Source: Spirochaetota bacterium (GTDB lineage: Bacteria; Spirochaetota; Spirochaetia; Sphaerochaetales; Sphaerochaetaceae). Taken from it: a stretch of 64,000 nt of DNA. A program made the translations under genes and the position numbers. Below are positions 26,141 to 34,203 of the stretch, piece after piece. The notes below the pieces were generated by a model, which worked only from the letters and a program-made list of their open reading frames with translations, was not told where the DNA came from and did not search any database. The DNA is taken from NCBI GenBank assembly GCA_023401595.1, contig JAEXDQ010000042.1, positions 1 to 64,000 of the forward strand, in the 5' to 3' direction. Numbering within the stretch: the first letter of the stretch is position 1; every line of letters starts with the position of its first letter.

Positions 26141-27523
26141 TTATTTCGCCAGCAACAGGTCGATGGCGGCTATATTCGCCGACAGAGCCTGTAGGAACCT
26201 CGCCCCCGGGGCGCCGTCCACCGCCTGATGGTCGATGGTCAGGGAAAGTCCGATATGGGGGATGAAGACGACGGAGCCGTCCTTACCTTCAACAGGTTTC
26301 AACGAAATACCGCCGACACCGAGAATCGCCACTTCCGGTACGTTCAGAACCGGCGTGAACGCTTCGATTCCGAAGGAACCGACGTTGCTGACCGTAAAGG
26401 TGCTGCCGGTCAGATCGTCGGGAGCGGCCGTACCCTCCATGCAGGAGACGGCGAGCTTCTTCGCCGTCGCGGACAGGTCGGCCAACGATAGCTTGGCAGC
26501 GTCGCGAATCACAGGAACCAGCAGCCCGCGGGGGGTATCCGTCGCCATGCCCAAGTGAACCTGGCTGAACTGAACGATTCTGTCGCCGAGGAAATGGGCG
26601 TTGAACTCAGGGAACTGCCCCAATGTACGGACGACGGCGAACAGCACGAGGTCGTTGATCGTGATCTTCGTCAGGCCGAGGTCGGGGTTGCTCGCCTTGA
26701 AGCCGGCGCGCAACCGCTTGAGCGCGGAAGCGTCGGCGAAGGCGTGCAGGGTAAGCTGGCAAGTACCGTGGATGGACTCCATCATCCGCCGTGCGGTGAC
26801 CTTGCGCACGCCCCGTACAGGGATTTCGGTCACGGGGCCGGGGAAATCGCCGATAGCGGAGCTCTCCGCAGGAGCGGCTTCGACGGCCTGAACCTGGGAA
26901 CCGGCGGCGGGCTTCGACAAATCGGCGGCGACGACCCGCCCTCCGATACCTGACCCGGAAGCAGGCGGGAGCTGGCCGGACGCCAACACGGCGGCTTTTG
27001 CGGCGGGCGACAACGGCTGCCCTGCCGCACCGGCGACATCCCGCTCAATGATACGGCCTTTCGGCCCGGTCGCGGAAAGCGCGGCCAAAGGAATTCCCAG
27101 AGAATTCGCGAGATTGCGGGCGCGAGGGGACGCTCCAGAGACGCCCCCGTCAAAAACGGAAATGGGAGCAGGCGACAGGACGGCGACATCGGCTGAGGCG
27201 ACACCGGACGGAATCTCCGTGGCCGCGACTGTCGATGTTTCCGCCTCGGCGGAAATATCCTGGCATAGCCCGTCCACCTTTTCTCCCGGTTCTCCGACGA
27301 CTACGATAGGAAGCATGACGGGCACATCCGCACCTTCTTCATAGAGCAAAGCCAATACGGTCCCTGCGGCGGTCGACTCGACGTCGATAGTGGATTTGTC
27401 GGTCTCGGCGGCGCACAGCACCTCTCCAACCGCGACGGTATCCCCGACCTTTTTCTTCCATTCCACAATGATGCAGGACTCGACTGAATTGCCCTGTTTG
27501 GGCATTACCACCTGACTTGCCAT
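26141..27523 (-). CDS. Dihydrolipoyl acyltransferase (E2)
   Basis: A 460-residue core subunit. An N-terminal lipoyl domain (residues 1-80) has the modified lysine K43 in ETDKSTIDVES. Two peripheral-subunit-binding-like segments follow: SPRARNLANSLGIPLAALSATG and SPAAKAAVLASGQLPPASGSG. An Ala/Pro-rich linker leads to the catalytic domain with RGVRKVTARRMMESIH and active-site H in LTIDHQAVDGAPGARFLQAL (the usual form is DHRxxDG). The start at 27523 follows GGAG by nine bases. It is the first gene of the E2-E3-E1 operon. A partial LacI-type operator lies 70 bases upstream and the DeoR-type gene ends just before it. Acyl specificity is not readable by eye. Confidence 0.9.
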   Translation of the reverse strand: MASQVVMPKQGNSVESCIIVEWKKKVGDTVAVGEVLCAAETDKSTIDVESTAAGTVLALLYEEGADVPVMLPIVVVGEPGEKVDGLCQDISAEAETSTVAATEIPSGVASADVAVLSPAPISVFDGGVSGASPRARNLANSLGIPLAALSATGPKGRIIERDVAGAAGQPLSPAAKAAVLASGQLPPASGSGIGGRVVAADLSKPAAGSQVQAVEAAPAESSAIGDFPGPVTEIPVRGVRKVTARRMMESIHGTCQLTLHAFADASALKRLRAGFKASNPDLGLTKITINDLVLFAVVRTLGQFPEFNAHFLGDRIVQFSQVHLGMATDTPRGLLVPVIRDAAKLSLADLSATAKKLAVSCMEGTAAPDDLTGSTFTVSNVGSFGIEAFTPVLNVPEVAILGVGGISLKPVEGKDGSVVFIPHIGLSLTIDHQAVDGAPGARFLQALSANIAAIDLLLAK

Positions 27524-27592
27524 TCCTACGATCTCCTTCGATGTCTGTTTCTCCATCCCGATTCCGTCCATGGGCTTTTTCGTCCGCAGAAC

Positions 27593-27606
27593 CGAAATCG
27601 TTTACA
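27593..27606. promoter_or_regulatory. Partial LacI-type operator before the E2-E3-E1 operon
   Basis: On the minus strand TGTAAACGATTTCG matches 11 of 14 bases of the fucI operator TGTAAACGATTACA; only the last three positions differ. It lies about 70 bases before the E2 start. This is a weaker candidate than the two perfect or near-perfect sites. Confidence 0.45.
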
Positions 27607-27612
27607 TTTTCA

Positions 27613-27652
27613 CACAAGAAACACCCCTGTCCTCCAATCGGGACGCCGGGGT
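27613..27652 (-). terminator. Probable terminator of the DeoR-type gene
   Basis: On the minus strand ACCCCGGCGTCC, an 8-base loop and GGACAGGGGT form a hairpin that overlaps the DeoR stop, followed by GTTTCTTGTG. The tail is only moderately T-rich. Confidence 0.45.
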
Positions 27653-28407
27653 CATTTTGCAATGACTACTTCTACGCCCAGCTCCTGCAAACGCTCCACC
27701 GCTTCCGGGGGAACGCCTGCGTCGGTGATGATCATATCAATATCCGAAATCGGCATGATACGGACGAACCCCCTGTGCCCGAACTTGGAGGAATCGACCA
27801 CCAGTATCCGTTTCGTCGCCTGGGCGCACATGCGGCGGACGACCTCCGCGTTCTCGATCAGTCCCGTAGTCAACCCATGCTCTATCGTGATTCCATCGGT
27901 TCCGAAAAAGGTGATCGGCACATGATAGTCCTCAATCTGGGCGACGGCGGCAGGGCCCACCAAAGCTTCCTCCTGAGGACGGAACTCGCCGCCGACCACT
28001 GTGACGGCAAGACCATTGTTGGCGCGTGCGTACGGCAACAGCAGTGTCGAATTGGTCACTACCTTCACGTCCTTACGGCCGAACAGATAACGGGCGATCA
28101 AAGAACAGGTCGAACCGTTGGTGATCATGATCGTGTCGTTGTCCTTCACAAATCCGGCGGCGGCCCGCGCGATGGCTTCTTTCTCCGAGATACGGCTCGA
28201 TTGCCGCTGCGCCATCTGCGGACAATCGGCGGCGATCGCGGTACCCCGGGTACGGACGACCAGCCCTTTGGCGTCAAGGTTCTTGAGGTCATTGCGGATG
28301 GTAACGCTTGATACCCCCAGCTCTTCACTCAACCTGACCACCGAATATTCTTCACCACTACGCAATAGCTGCAAAATCTGTTCTTCTCGTTGTGAAATCC
28401 CAACCAT
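27652..28407 (-). CDS. DeoR-family transcriptional regulator
   Basis: A 251-residue sugar-phosphate-responsive regulator. The HTH is REEQILQLLRSGEEYSVVRLSEELGVSSVTIRNDLKNLDAKGLVVRTRGTAI. The DeoRC sensor shows SEKEAIARAAAGFVKDNDTIMITNGSTCSLIA, then TFFGTDGITIEHGLTT and KRILVVDSSKFGHRGF. The start at 28407 follows GAAGG by five bases. Upstream lie several CTTTCAA/TTTCGAA elements that could be its own operators. It is encoded directly before the E2-E3-E1 operon on the same strand and is the obvious candidate local regulator of that complex, perhaps together with the LacI protein. Confidence 0.92.
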   Translation of the reverse strand: MVGISQREEQILQLLRSGEEYSVVRLSEELGVSSVTIRNDLKNLDAKGLVVRTRGTAIAADCPQMAQRQSSRISEKEAIARAAAGFVKDNDTIMITNGSTCSLIARYLFGRKDVKVVTNSTLLLPYARANNGLAVTVVGGEFRPQEEALVGPAAVAQIEDYHVPITFFGTDGITIEHGLTTGLIENAEVVRRMCAQATKRILVVDSSKFGHRGFVRIMPISDIDMIITDAGVPPEAVERLQELGVEVVIAK

Positions 28408-28419
28408 CTCGACCTTCTC

Positions 28420-28471
28420 TTTTCGAAATACTTTCAAATTACTTTCAATAATATTACGAAACTATTTCGAA
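28420..28471. promoter_or_regulatory. Tandem DeoR-type operator elements
   Basis: Within 52 A+T-rich bases there are TTTCGAA (28421-28427), CTTTCAA (28431-28437), CTTTCAA (28442-28448) and TTTCGAA (28465-28471), with ACGAAA in inverse orientation between. DeoR-type proteins bind such repeated CTTTCnn units. This also contains the probable promoter of the DeoR-type gene. Confidence 0.55.
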
Positions 28472-28484
28472 TGCAAGAAAAATC

Positions 28485-28759
28485 GTCTAGGCTCACTCTA
28501 GGCTCAATCGGTGGTCACTCTAGGCTCAATCGGTGGTCACTCTAGGCTCAATCGGTGGTCACTCTGGACTCAATCGGTGGTCACTCTGGACTCAATCGGT
28601 GGTCGCTCTAGGGTCAATCGGTGGTCGCTCTAGGCTCACTCTAGGCTCACTCTAGGCTCACTCTAGGCTCACTCTAGGCTCACTCTAGGGTCAACCGGTG
28701 GTCGCTCTAGGGTCAACCGGTGGTCGCTCTAGGGTCAATCGGTGGTCGCTCTAGGCTCA
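28485..28759. repeat. 11/22-base minisatellite
   Basis: About 275 bases made of 11-base modules. One form alternates CTCAATCGGTG and GTCACTCTAGG (22-base unit, with A/G, T/C and G/A variants); the central part is five or six straight copies of CTCACTCTAGG. The array lies between the DeoR promoter and the rhamnose mutarotase terminator. It has no long open frame or known-family structure that I recognise. Confidence 0.9.
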
Positions 28760-28819
28760 AACAAAAGGCAGGTAGCGAGTGCGCCGGCTGCAATGAACAA
28801 TCACTTCGACACCGCTTTG

Positions 28820-28862
28820 TGGCTACCGTAGGGCTACCCCTGGGCTAACGTAGGGCTACCCC
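28820..28862 (-). repeat. Two copies of the dispersed 22-base intergenic repeat
   Basis: The minus strand reads GGGGTAGCCCTACG then TTAGCCCA, followed by GGGGTAGCCCTACGGTAGCCA. The first unit is identical to the one at 22007-22028. It lies in the 190-base stretch between the minisatellite and the mutarotase gene. Confidence 0.8.
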
Positions 28863-28898
28863 TATACCACTAAAGCTAAAGCGCCCCCATACGAGAAA

Positions 28899-28938
28899 GA
28901 CCGCCGCCGGGCTTCTTATCCTCAGGCGACGGTCTGAG
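28899..28938 (-). terminator. Terminator of the rhamnose transport operon
   Basis: On the minus strand AGACCGTCGCC and GGCGGCGGTCT form an 11-pair stem with one G-U pair and an 18-base loop, followed by TTCTC. It lies ten bases after the mutarotase stop. Confidence 0.7.
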
Positions 28939-28947
28939 ACTATCAGT

Positions 28948-29265
28948 TCAATCCATGTGGAACACTTCGCGTAATGGAATCGATACGGGTGAACCATCGG
29001 GGTTCGTCTCCATGATATCCGCCATGTAGGCCCACCACCGCCTGACGACCTCCATCCCGCCCAAATCCTGGGAACCACCCTCCCCGCGGGTACGCTGGAA
29101 GGCGAACAGACTCAACGTCCGCCGATCCAGGAAGATCGAATAGTCATAGACCCCGCTATCGGAAAGCAATTGCTTCACTTCCGGCCAGATCGCCGCATGA
29201 CGGCGCTCATATTCATCTTCGAATCTAGGCTTGAGTTGCATGACGAACGCTTCACGCCTGTCCAT
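28948..29265 (-). CDS. rhaM: L-rhamnose mutarotase
   Basis: A 105-residue cytoplasmic enzyme that interconverts the alpha and beta anomers of L-rhamnose so the isomerase receives its preferred form. It matches the RhaM/YiiL family in length and in the motifs KPRFEDEYERRHAAIWPEVKQLL (catalytic H in RRH), SGVYDYSIFLD and the tryptophan pair VVRRWWAYMADIMETNPDGSP, with the terminal VFHMD. Its start overlaps the end of the preceding permease gene by 14 bases, so it is the last gene of the rha transport operon, an arrangement (rhaSTPQU) known from rhizobia. A terminator follows. Confidence 0.95.
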   Translation of the reverse strand: MDRREAFVMQLKPRFEDEYERRHAAIWPEVKQLLSDSGVYDYSIFLDRRTLSLFAFQRTRGEGGSQDLGGMEVVRRWWAYMADIMETNPDGSPVSIPLREVFHMD

Positions 29266-30316
29266 GCGCCACCTCCTCTGACCGAAGCTGCTGAATCCGC
29301 AGCTTCCTGTTCGCTTTATAGACGTCGAGCAAACGGGGCAATAGGACGGCGAAGATCAACAGAGTCCCGATGACGATCGTCATCATCGTACCTGAAAGCT
29401 TGAGAAGCCCCATGCCGAACTTGAGATAACCGATCAGGAACGACGCGACCATCACACCAAAGACCGTGCCGCGGCCACCGGTGATGGCGACTCCGCCAAG
29501 GACGACCAGCGTAATGACCTCCATGTCCCAGCCCGTCGCGATATTGGAACGGACGCTGAGGATGCGGCTGGCAAGCAAAACGCTGGCGATACCGCAGAAC
29601 AAACCCATCAGCGTATAGTTGACGATGCGCACGCGCTTGACGTCGATACCGCAGAAACGGGCCGCCTCCGCGCTGTTGCCGATCGCATACAACTTGCGCC
29701 CATAGGTCGTCTTGTGGAGGATAAAGGCGAAAAGCACCGCGAAGATGATATACAGCACCAGTTCAAACGGAATCACGGTCCCTGCGATGAATTCCTGGCC
29801 GAAGAACCCGAAGCCCGCCGGATAGGTGGTACAGGCATGCTCTTCGAGGATGCCTTGGGCGATGCCCCGGTAGATAGACTGGGTCGCAAGCGTCACGGCT
29901 ATGGCCGGCATGTTCAAACCGGTGATCAACAATCCGTTGAGCAGCCCCGCGGCGGTTCCGACAAGCAACCCCAGCAGAATCAGTCCGGGTATCCCGATAC
30001 CCGATTCGGCCGCTATACCAATCACGAACGCACATAGGGCGACGATCGAAGCCACCGAGATATCGATATCCCCACACATGATGATGAATATCATCGGCAA
30101 CGCCATGATCGCCTTTTCGGAGAACTGGAACGTTGCGTTCATCAGGTTGAAATAGTCGAGGAAATATCTCGTCGCACATGAAAAATAGACGAACATGACG
30201 ATGAAGATGATGCCAAGCAGCACTTCCCATTTTGTAAAGGCTTCGATCAGGCGGTTCCTCAATCCGGATTCATCAAGCAATCTGCCTTTCGAGACGAGGT
30301 CGTTTCTTTCACCCAT
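29252..30316 (-). CDS. rhaQ: Rhamnose ABC transporter permease 2
   Basis: A 354-residue BPD_transp_2 permease with about ten hydrophobic helices from residue 30. Motifs: MIFIIMCGDIDISVASIVALC, NGLLITGLNMPAIAVTLATQSIYRGIAQ, LYAIGNSAEAARFCGIDV and VVLGGVAITGGRGTVFGVM. The start MGERNDLV (30316) has AGGAGG eight bases before it; the ATG two codons earlier is too close. It follows the first permease gene with a two-base gap and overlaps rhaM. Together the two permeases form the heterodimeric pore of the rhamnose importer. Substrate assignment rests on the mutarotase, isomerase and aldolase genes around it. Confidence 0.9.
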   Translation of the reverse strand: MGERNDLVSKGRLLDESGLRNRLIEAFTKWEVLLGIIFIVMFVYFSCATRYFLDYFNLMNATFQFSEKAIMALPMIFIIMCGDIDISVASIVALCAFVIGIAAESGIGIPGLILLGLLVGTAAGLLNGLLITGLNMPAIAVTLATQSIYRGIAQGILEEHACTTYPAGFGFFGQEFIAGTVIPFELVLYIIFAVLFAFILHKTTYGRKLYAIGNSAEAARFCGIDVKRVRIVNYTLMGLFCGIASVLLASRILSVRSNIATGWDMEVITLVVLGGVAITGGRGTVFGVMVASFLIGYLKFGMGLLKLSGTMMTIVIGTLLIFAVLLPRLLDVYKANRKLRIQQLRSEEVAHGQA

Positions 30317-30318
30317 GG

Positions 30319-31329
30319 TCATCCCCTCCTCTGCTCGAGCAGTTTTCGGCACTTCCGCTGATCCACGATCGTATTGATAGACAACGCCAGCAACACGATC
30401 AGCCCCTGGGCGAACAGCTGCCAGAAAGTAGACAGATAGATTACCGGCAACGCATTGTTGACGACGCCGAGGAACAGCGTGCCAAGGGCGACGCCTATGA
30501 TGCCGCCGGCGCCACCGGAGAAGCTCACGCCGCCAAGAACGCAGGCGGCGACGGCCTGCATCTCGAAACCGGTGGCCATTTCATTCACCGCCGACGCATA
30601 TCGGGCCGTCCACAAGGCCCCAGCCAAACCGCAAAGCAAGCCGGAGGCTATGAACACGACCAAACGGACCCTGGCCTCGTCAACTCCCACGAACTTCGCC
30701 GCCGTGGGATTGCCTCCGATCGCATAAATCTCCCGTCCCGTCCGGGTGTACCGGCTAAAGTAATAGCACACGGCGATCACCAGGAAAGCGACCCACAGCA
30801 GGACCGAGACGCCAAGGAACGACACCCGGGGCAGTCCGATATATGAAGAAGTCATCTCATGGGCGGTCACCCAGGTCCCCTTGCTCAGGACGAAGGTCAG
30901 ACCACGGTAGACGCTCATCGTCCCCAATGTAGTGATGATAGGCGGAATCTTGCCGTATGCGACCAACACGCCATTGACCATGCCCATTACAGCGCCGATG
31001 GCCAGACCGACCAACAGGAGCAACGGGGCGGGGAACGAGGGAAAGGATTCGTTGATCATGCCGCAGGCCATGCCTGTGAAAGCGATGATCGACCCCACCG
31101 ACAGATCGATGCCGTTGGAGAGTATGACGAAGAACTCACCTATCGCGACGATAACGAGAATCGCCATATCGTTGAGGATCGTACTGACATTGTTCGGAGA
31201 GAGGAATTTCGGGGACCGGATGGAAATCGGAATCAACAACAGGATCAGCAACGTCACCAAGCTCGCTTCCCGGCGGGAAAAGAGCCTTTTGACTAGCGAC
31301 CTCCAATCAAGCTTCTGTTTTTCCGCCAT
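30319..31329 (-). CDS. rhaP: Rhamnose ABC transporter permease 1
   Basis: A 336-residue BPD_transp_2 permease, paralogous to the next gene. Motifs: EFFVILSNGIDLSVGSIIAFTGMACG, NGVLVAYGKIPPIITTLGTMSVYRGLTFVLS, IYAIGGNPTAAKFVGVDEARVR and VLGGVSFSGGAGGIIGVALG. The C-terminus is basic (QRKCRKLLEQRRG). Its ATG shares one base with the stop of the ATPase gene (TAATG), giving tight translational coupling. It pairs with the second permease; rhamnose specificity is inferred from the operon. Confidence 0.9.
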   Translation of the reverse strand: MAEKQKLDWRSLVKRLFSRREASLVTLLILLLIPISIRSPKFLSPNNVSTILNDMAILVIVAIGEFFVILSNGIDLSVGSIIAFTGMACGMINESFPSFPAPLLLLVGLAIGAVMGMVNGVLVAYGKIPPIITTLGTMSVYRGLTFVLSKGTWVTAHEMTSSYIGLPRVSFLGVSVLLWVAFLVIAVCYYFSRYTRTGREIYAIGGNPTAAKFVGVDEARVRLVVFIASGLLCGLAGALWTARYASAVNEMATGFEMQAVAACVLGGVSFSGGAGGIIGVALGTLFLGVVNNALPVIYLSTFWQLFAQGLIVLLALSINTIVDQRKCRKLLEQRRG

Positions 31330-32843
31330 TACCGAACCTCCTTGACATCACCGATGGCGGCACGCATGATGTTCTCCGCCGTCGCTTCCTCGCAACCGAT
31401 AGTCGCCGTGACATTCCCCTCGTGCATGACCACGACCCGATCCGACATTCCAACGATTTCCGGCAATTCAGAGGAAATCAAAATGATACCGACACCTTTG
31501 GAAGCCATTTCCGACATGAATTCATGCACGGCGGCCTTCGTGGCGACATCAATGCCCTTCGTCGGCTCATCAAGAATCAGTATCCGGGGCTGGGTGCCGA
31601 TCCATTTCGCCAGGACGACCTTCTGCTGATTGCCGCCGGACAGAGTCTCGGCGTCGACATGGTAACCGGCCGCCTTGATCTCCATCTGGTCGCCATGCAG
31701 CCTGGTATATTCCTCTTCCCGCTTTCTCTGGGTGATAAAACCGTGGCGGCTCAGATACCGTAGCTTTGGCAACGAAATATTCTTGGTCAGGGACATGGCG
31801 AGTACCAGCCCTTGTTTCTGTCTGTCTTCAGGGACTAGCGCGATACCCTGCCTCATGGCATCGTGCGGGCATTTCGGAGCGAACGGCTTTCCGTACAGGC
31901 GCATGGAGCCTCCGCTTGAGGGATCTATACCGAATATGGTGCGCACGACCTCGGTACGTCCTGCGCCGACCAATCCGAAGAAACCGAGTATCTCGCCCGC
32001 ATGCAGGGTAAAGGAGACATGCTGAAAAGCGCCGAGCTGGGAAAGCTCCTCGACGTCCAAAAGCGCATCGCCTATCGAAGCTTTCCGCTTGGGGAACATA
32101 TGATCGATATCCCGCCCTATCATCATGTTGATGATCCTCTCTTCAGAGGTGTCCTTCACGCGGCCCTCGCCTACATACCTGCCGTCGCGTAAAACGGTGA
32201 AATAGTCGCAGATCTCGAAGATCTCCTCGAACTTGTGCGATATGAATATGATGGCCTTTCCTTCGGCCTTGAGGTTCTTGACGATCCTGAACAGATCCTC
32301 GACCTCCCGGGAGGTCAATGCGCTGGTAGGCTCGTCCATGATCACGACCTTCGCGTTCAACGACAGCGCCTTGGATATCTCCACCATATGCCGCTGCGCC
32401 ACCCCGAGGTTCTTGACCAAAGTGTCCGGCTCTATATCAAGCTGCATCTGTTCCAGCAGCCTGCGGGTGTTCTCCGTCATCCTCTTCCAATCGAGCTTCT
32501 TCATCCGGGGCTCACGGAGATGATGCCCCATATAGATGTTCTCCGTCACGCTCAGCTCAGGGAACATGGAGGCTTCCTGATGGATCGCTACGATACCGGC
32601 TTGCTGGGCGTCGATCGCGTTACGGAACGAAATCTCCTTCCCACCCATGGCGATGGTCCCGCCGGTGGGCGTATAGACCCCGGTAAGGATCTTTACCAAC
32701 GTGGATTTCCCTGCGCCGTTCTCACCGATCAAAGCGTGGACCTCACCCGGACGTACCGTCAGCCGCACATCGTCCAGCGCCTTGATGCCAGGAAAATACT
32801 TGGTCAGGTTTCTGATTGTCAGTACGGGTTCCTGCTGTGTCAT
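31329..32843 (-). CDS. rhaT: Rhamnose ABC transporter ATP-binding protein
   Basis: A 504-residue duplicated ATPase. Domain 1: Walker A GENGAGKSTLVKILTG, signature-like NLGVAQRHMVEISKALS and Walker B VVIMDEPTSALTSRE. Domain 2: degenerate P-loop FFGLVGAGRTEVVRTIFG, signature LSGGNQQKVVLAKWI and Walker B ILILDEPTKGIDVA. It drives import of L-rhamnose through the two permeases encoded downstream. The degenerate sites at one position of each half are normal for the RbsA-like family. It lies downstream of the binding-protein gene beyond an attenuator hairpin. Confidence 0.94.
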   Translation of the reverse strand: MTQQEPVLTIRNLTKYFPGIKALDDVRLTVRPGEVHALIGENGAGKSTLVKILTGVYTPTGGTIAMGGKEISFRNAIDAQQAGIVAIHQEASMFPELSVTENIYMGHHLREPRMKKLDWKRMTENTRRLLEQMQLDIEPDTLVKNLGVAQRHMVEISKALSLNAKVVIMDEPTSALTSREVEDLFRIVKNLKAEGKAIIFISHKFEEIFEICDYFTVLRDGRYVGEGRVKDTSEERIINMMIGRDIDHMFPKRKASIGDALLDVEELSQLGAFQHVSFTLHAGEILGFFGLVGAGRTEVVRTIFGIDPSSGGSMRLYGKPFAPKCPHDAMRQGIALVPEDRQKQGLVLAMSLTKNISLPKLRYLSRHGFITQRKREEEYTRLHGDQMEIKAAGYHVDAETLSGGNQQKVVLAKWIGTQPRILILDEPTKGIDVATKAAVHEFMSEMASKGVGIILISSELPEIVGMSDRVVVMHEGNVTATIGCEEATAENIMRAAIGDVKEVR

Positions 32844-32958
32844 CCCGTTTCCTTCCTTCGCATTGTCTGTCAGACGGGCACCCCGGCCTCGTCCTCTTCA
32901 ACGCTACGTTGAAGCCATGGGAACTCCCCCCATGGCGCGCCCTGCGGCAAACCCCAGG

Positions 32959-32991
32959 TCAAAAGCAACTCAAAAGCAACTCAAAAGCAAC
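32959..32991 (-). repeat. Triple 11-base tandem repeat
   Basis: Three perfect copies of TCAAAAGCAAC in the gap between the rhamnose binding-protein and ATPase genes (32844-33069), downstream of the attenuator on the minus strand. Confidence 0.85.
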
Positions 32992-33017
32992 CTGACCGGG
33001 ATAAGACCGCAAGCTGT

Positions 33018-33051
33018 TGAAAAGCAGGGCCCGGCCCATGACCGGACCCTG
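33018..33051 (-). terminator. Attenuating terminator after the rhamnose binding-protein gene
   Basis: On the minus strand CAGGGTCCGG and CCGGGCCCTG pair over ten positions (one G-U) with a 7-base loop, followed by CTTTTC, about 20 bases after the stop. It should let part of the transcription proceed into the ATPase gene. Confidence 0.7.
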
Positions 33052-33069
33052 ACGGAACTCAGGAGGAAC

Positions 33070-34083
33070 TTAGAAAATAGCCGCGTATTCTTCGATGTTA
33101 CCCTTGTTGAATACATACGGAGTACTCATGTAGATAAGTCCGTCGTCTTCGACCTTGACGCTGTTCATACGCCCGGCGGGGATCACGGAGCCAACGCTGC
33201 CGTCGGATTCGCCGGAAATCAACGCCTTGAGGATATAGGTGGAAGTATAGCCGAGGTCGACGGGATTCCACAGAGCCATCTGACGGCAGGTACCGTCGAG
33301 GATATAGCCTTTCATCTCAGAAGGCAGACCCAGTCCGGTGACTTCCACGACGCCGCTCTTGCCGGCGTCCTTGACAGCCTGCGCGGTGGCGAGCAAACCG
33401 ACAGTGGTCGGGCAGATGATGCACTTCAAGTTGGGATACTTCTGCATCAGGGCGGTCGCTTCACGATAACTCTTGTCAGGGGCGTCGTCGCCGTAGACGA
33501 CTTCCACGAGCTTCATGTTGGCGTACTTCGGATCCTTGATCTCCTGCTTCATCCAGTCGATCCAGAGATTCTGGTTCGTAGCCTGGGCGGAAGCGGACAA
33601 GACCGCGACGTCTCCGGTATGGCCGGTGAGTTCGGCGGCGAGCTGGATCTGCTGGCGGCCAATCAATTCAGCGCCCGAGGGAAGAAGATCGACGATACGT
33701 CCGCCCGGATTGATACCTGAATCGAAGGAGATGACCTTGATATCCGCGGCCATGGCTTTCTTGGTCACAGGAATCAGCGCGTCGGCGTCATTCGCGGAAA
33801 TGGCGATACCGTCCACCTTCTGGGCGATCAAGGTCTCAATCATCTCGATCTGACCTTCGGCGGTCGCCTGAGTCGGAGCCATATAGGTGGTCTTGATATT
33901 GCCAAGCTCACCAGCCGCTTCCTGACTGCCGCGGAAACAAGCGTCGAAGAACCCGTTCCCCATGCTCTTGCAGAGGATGACGATGTCATACTGCTCTTTC
34001 CCCGCGGCCTCCTTGCCGCCCTGCGCAAACAGCATGCCTACGGAAAGTAACGCTACCATAAGGATCAGAACTGTTTTTTTCAT
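33070..34083 (-). CDS. rhaS: Rhamnose ABC transporter substrate-binding protein
   Basis: A 337-residue periplasmic sugar-binding protein (Peripla_BP_4 type). Residues 1-19 are a signal peptide (MKKTVLILMVALLSVGMLF) before AQGGKEAAG. The mature part shows DIVILCKSMGNGFFDACFRGSQEAA, IEMIETLIAQKVDGIAISANDADAL, VISFDSGI and GLGLPSEMKGYILDGTCRQMALWNPVDLGY. AAGGAG lies six bases before the ATG. It is the first gene of the transporter operon, just downstream of the aldolase gene. L-rhamnose as ligand is inferred from the operon. Its symbol should not be confused with the AraC regulator RhaS of enterobacteria. Confidence 0.9.
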   Translation of the reverse strand: MKKTVLILMVALLSVGMLFAQGGKEAAGKEQYDIVILCKSMGNGFFDACFRGSQEAAGELGNIKTTYMAPTQATAEGQIEMIETLIAQKVDGIAISANDADALIPVTKKAMAADIKVISFDSGINPGGRIVDLLPSGAELIGRQQIQLAAELTGHTGDVAVLSASAQATNQNLWIDWMKQEIKDPKYANMKLVEVVYGDDAPDKSYREATALMQKYPNLKCIICPTTVGLLATAQAVKDAGKSGVVEVTGLGLPSEMKGYILDGTCRQMALWNPVDLGYTSTYILKALISGESDGSVGSVIPAGRMNSVKVEDDGLIYMSTPYVFNKGNIEEYAAIF

Positions 34084-34203
34084 TCGAAACTCCTTTTGTT
34101 TTTCGGACCAGGCCCGAATGTGTATTGATTTCCGGAAACCCGGAAGACACCCCTTGCAATACTTCAGCCGTTCCACCTCCAGGAACGACCGAAGACCGCC
34201 GCT

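Noticed and set aside
28485..28759. Minisatellite considered as a second CRISPR array
   Set aside because: Units are directly adjacent with no unique spacers.
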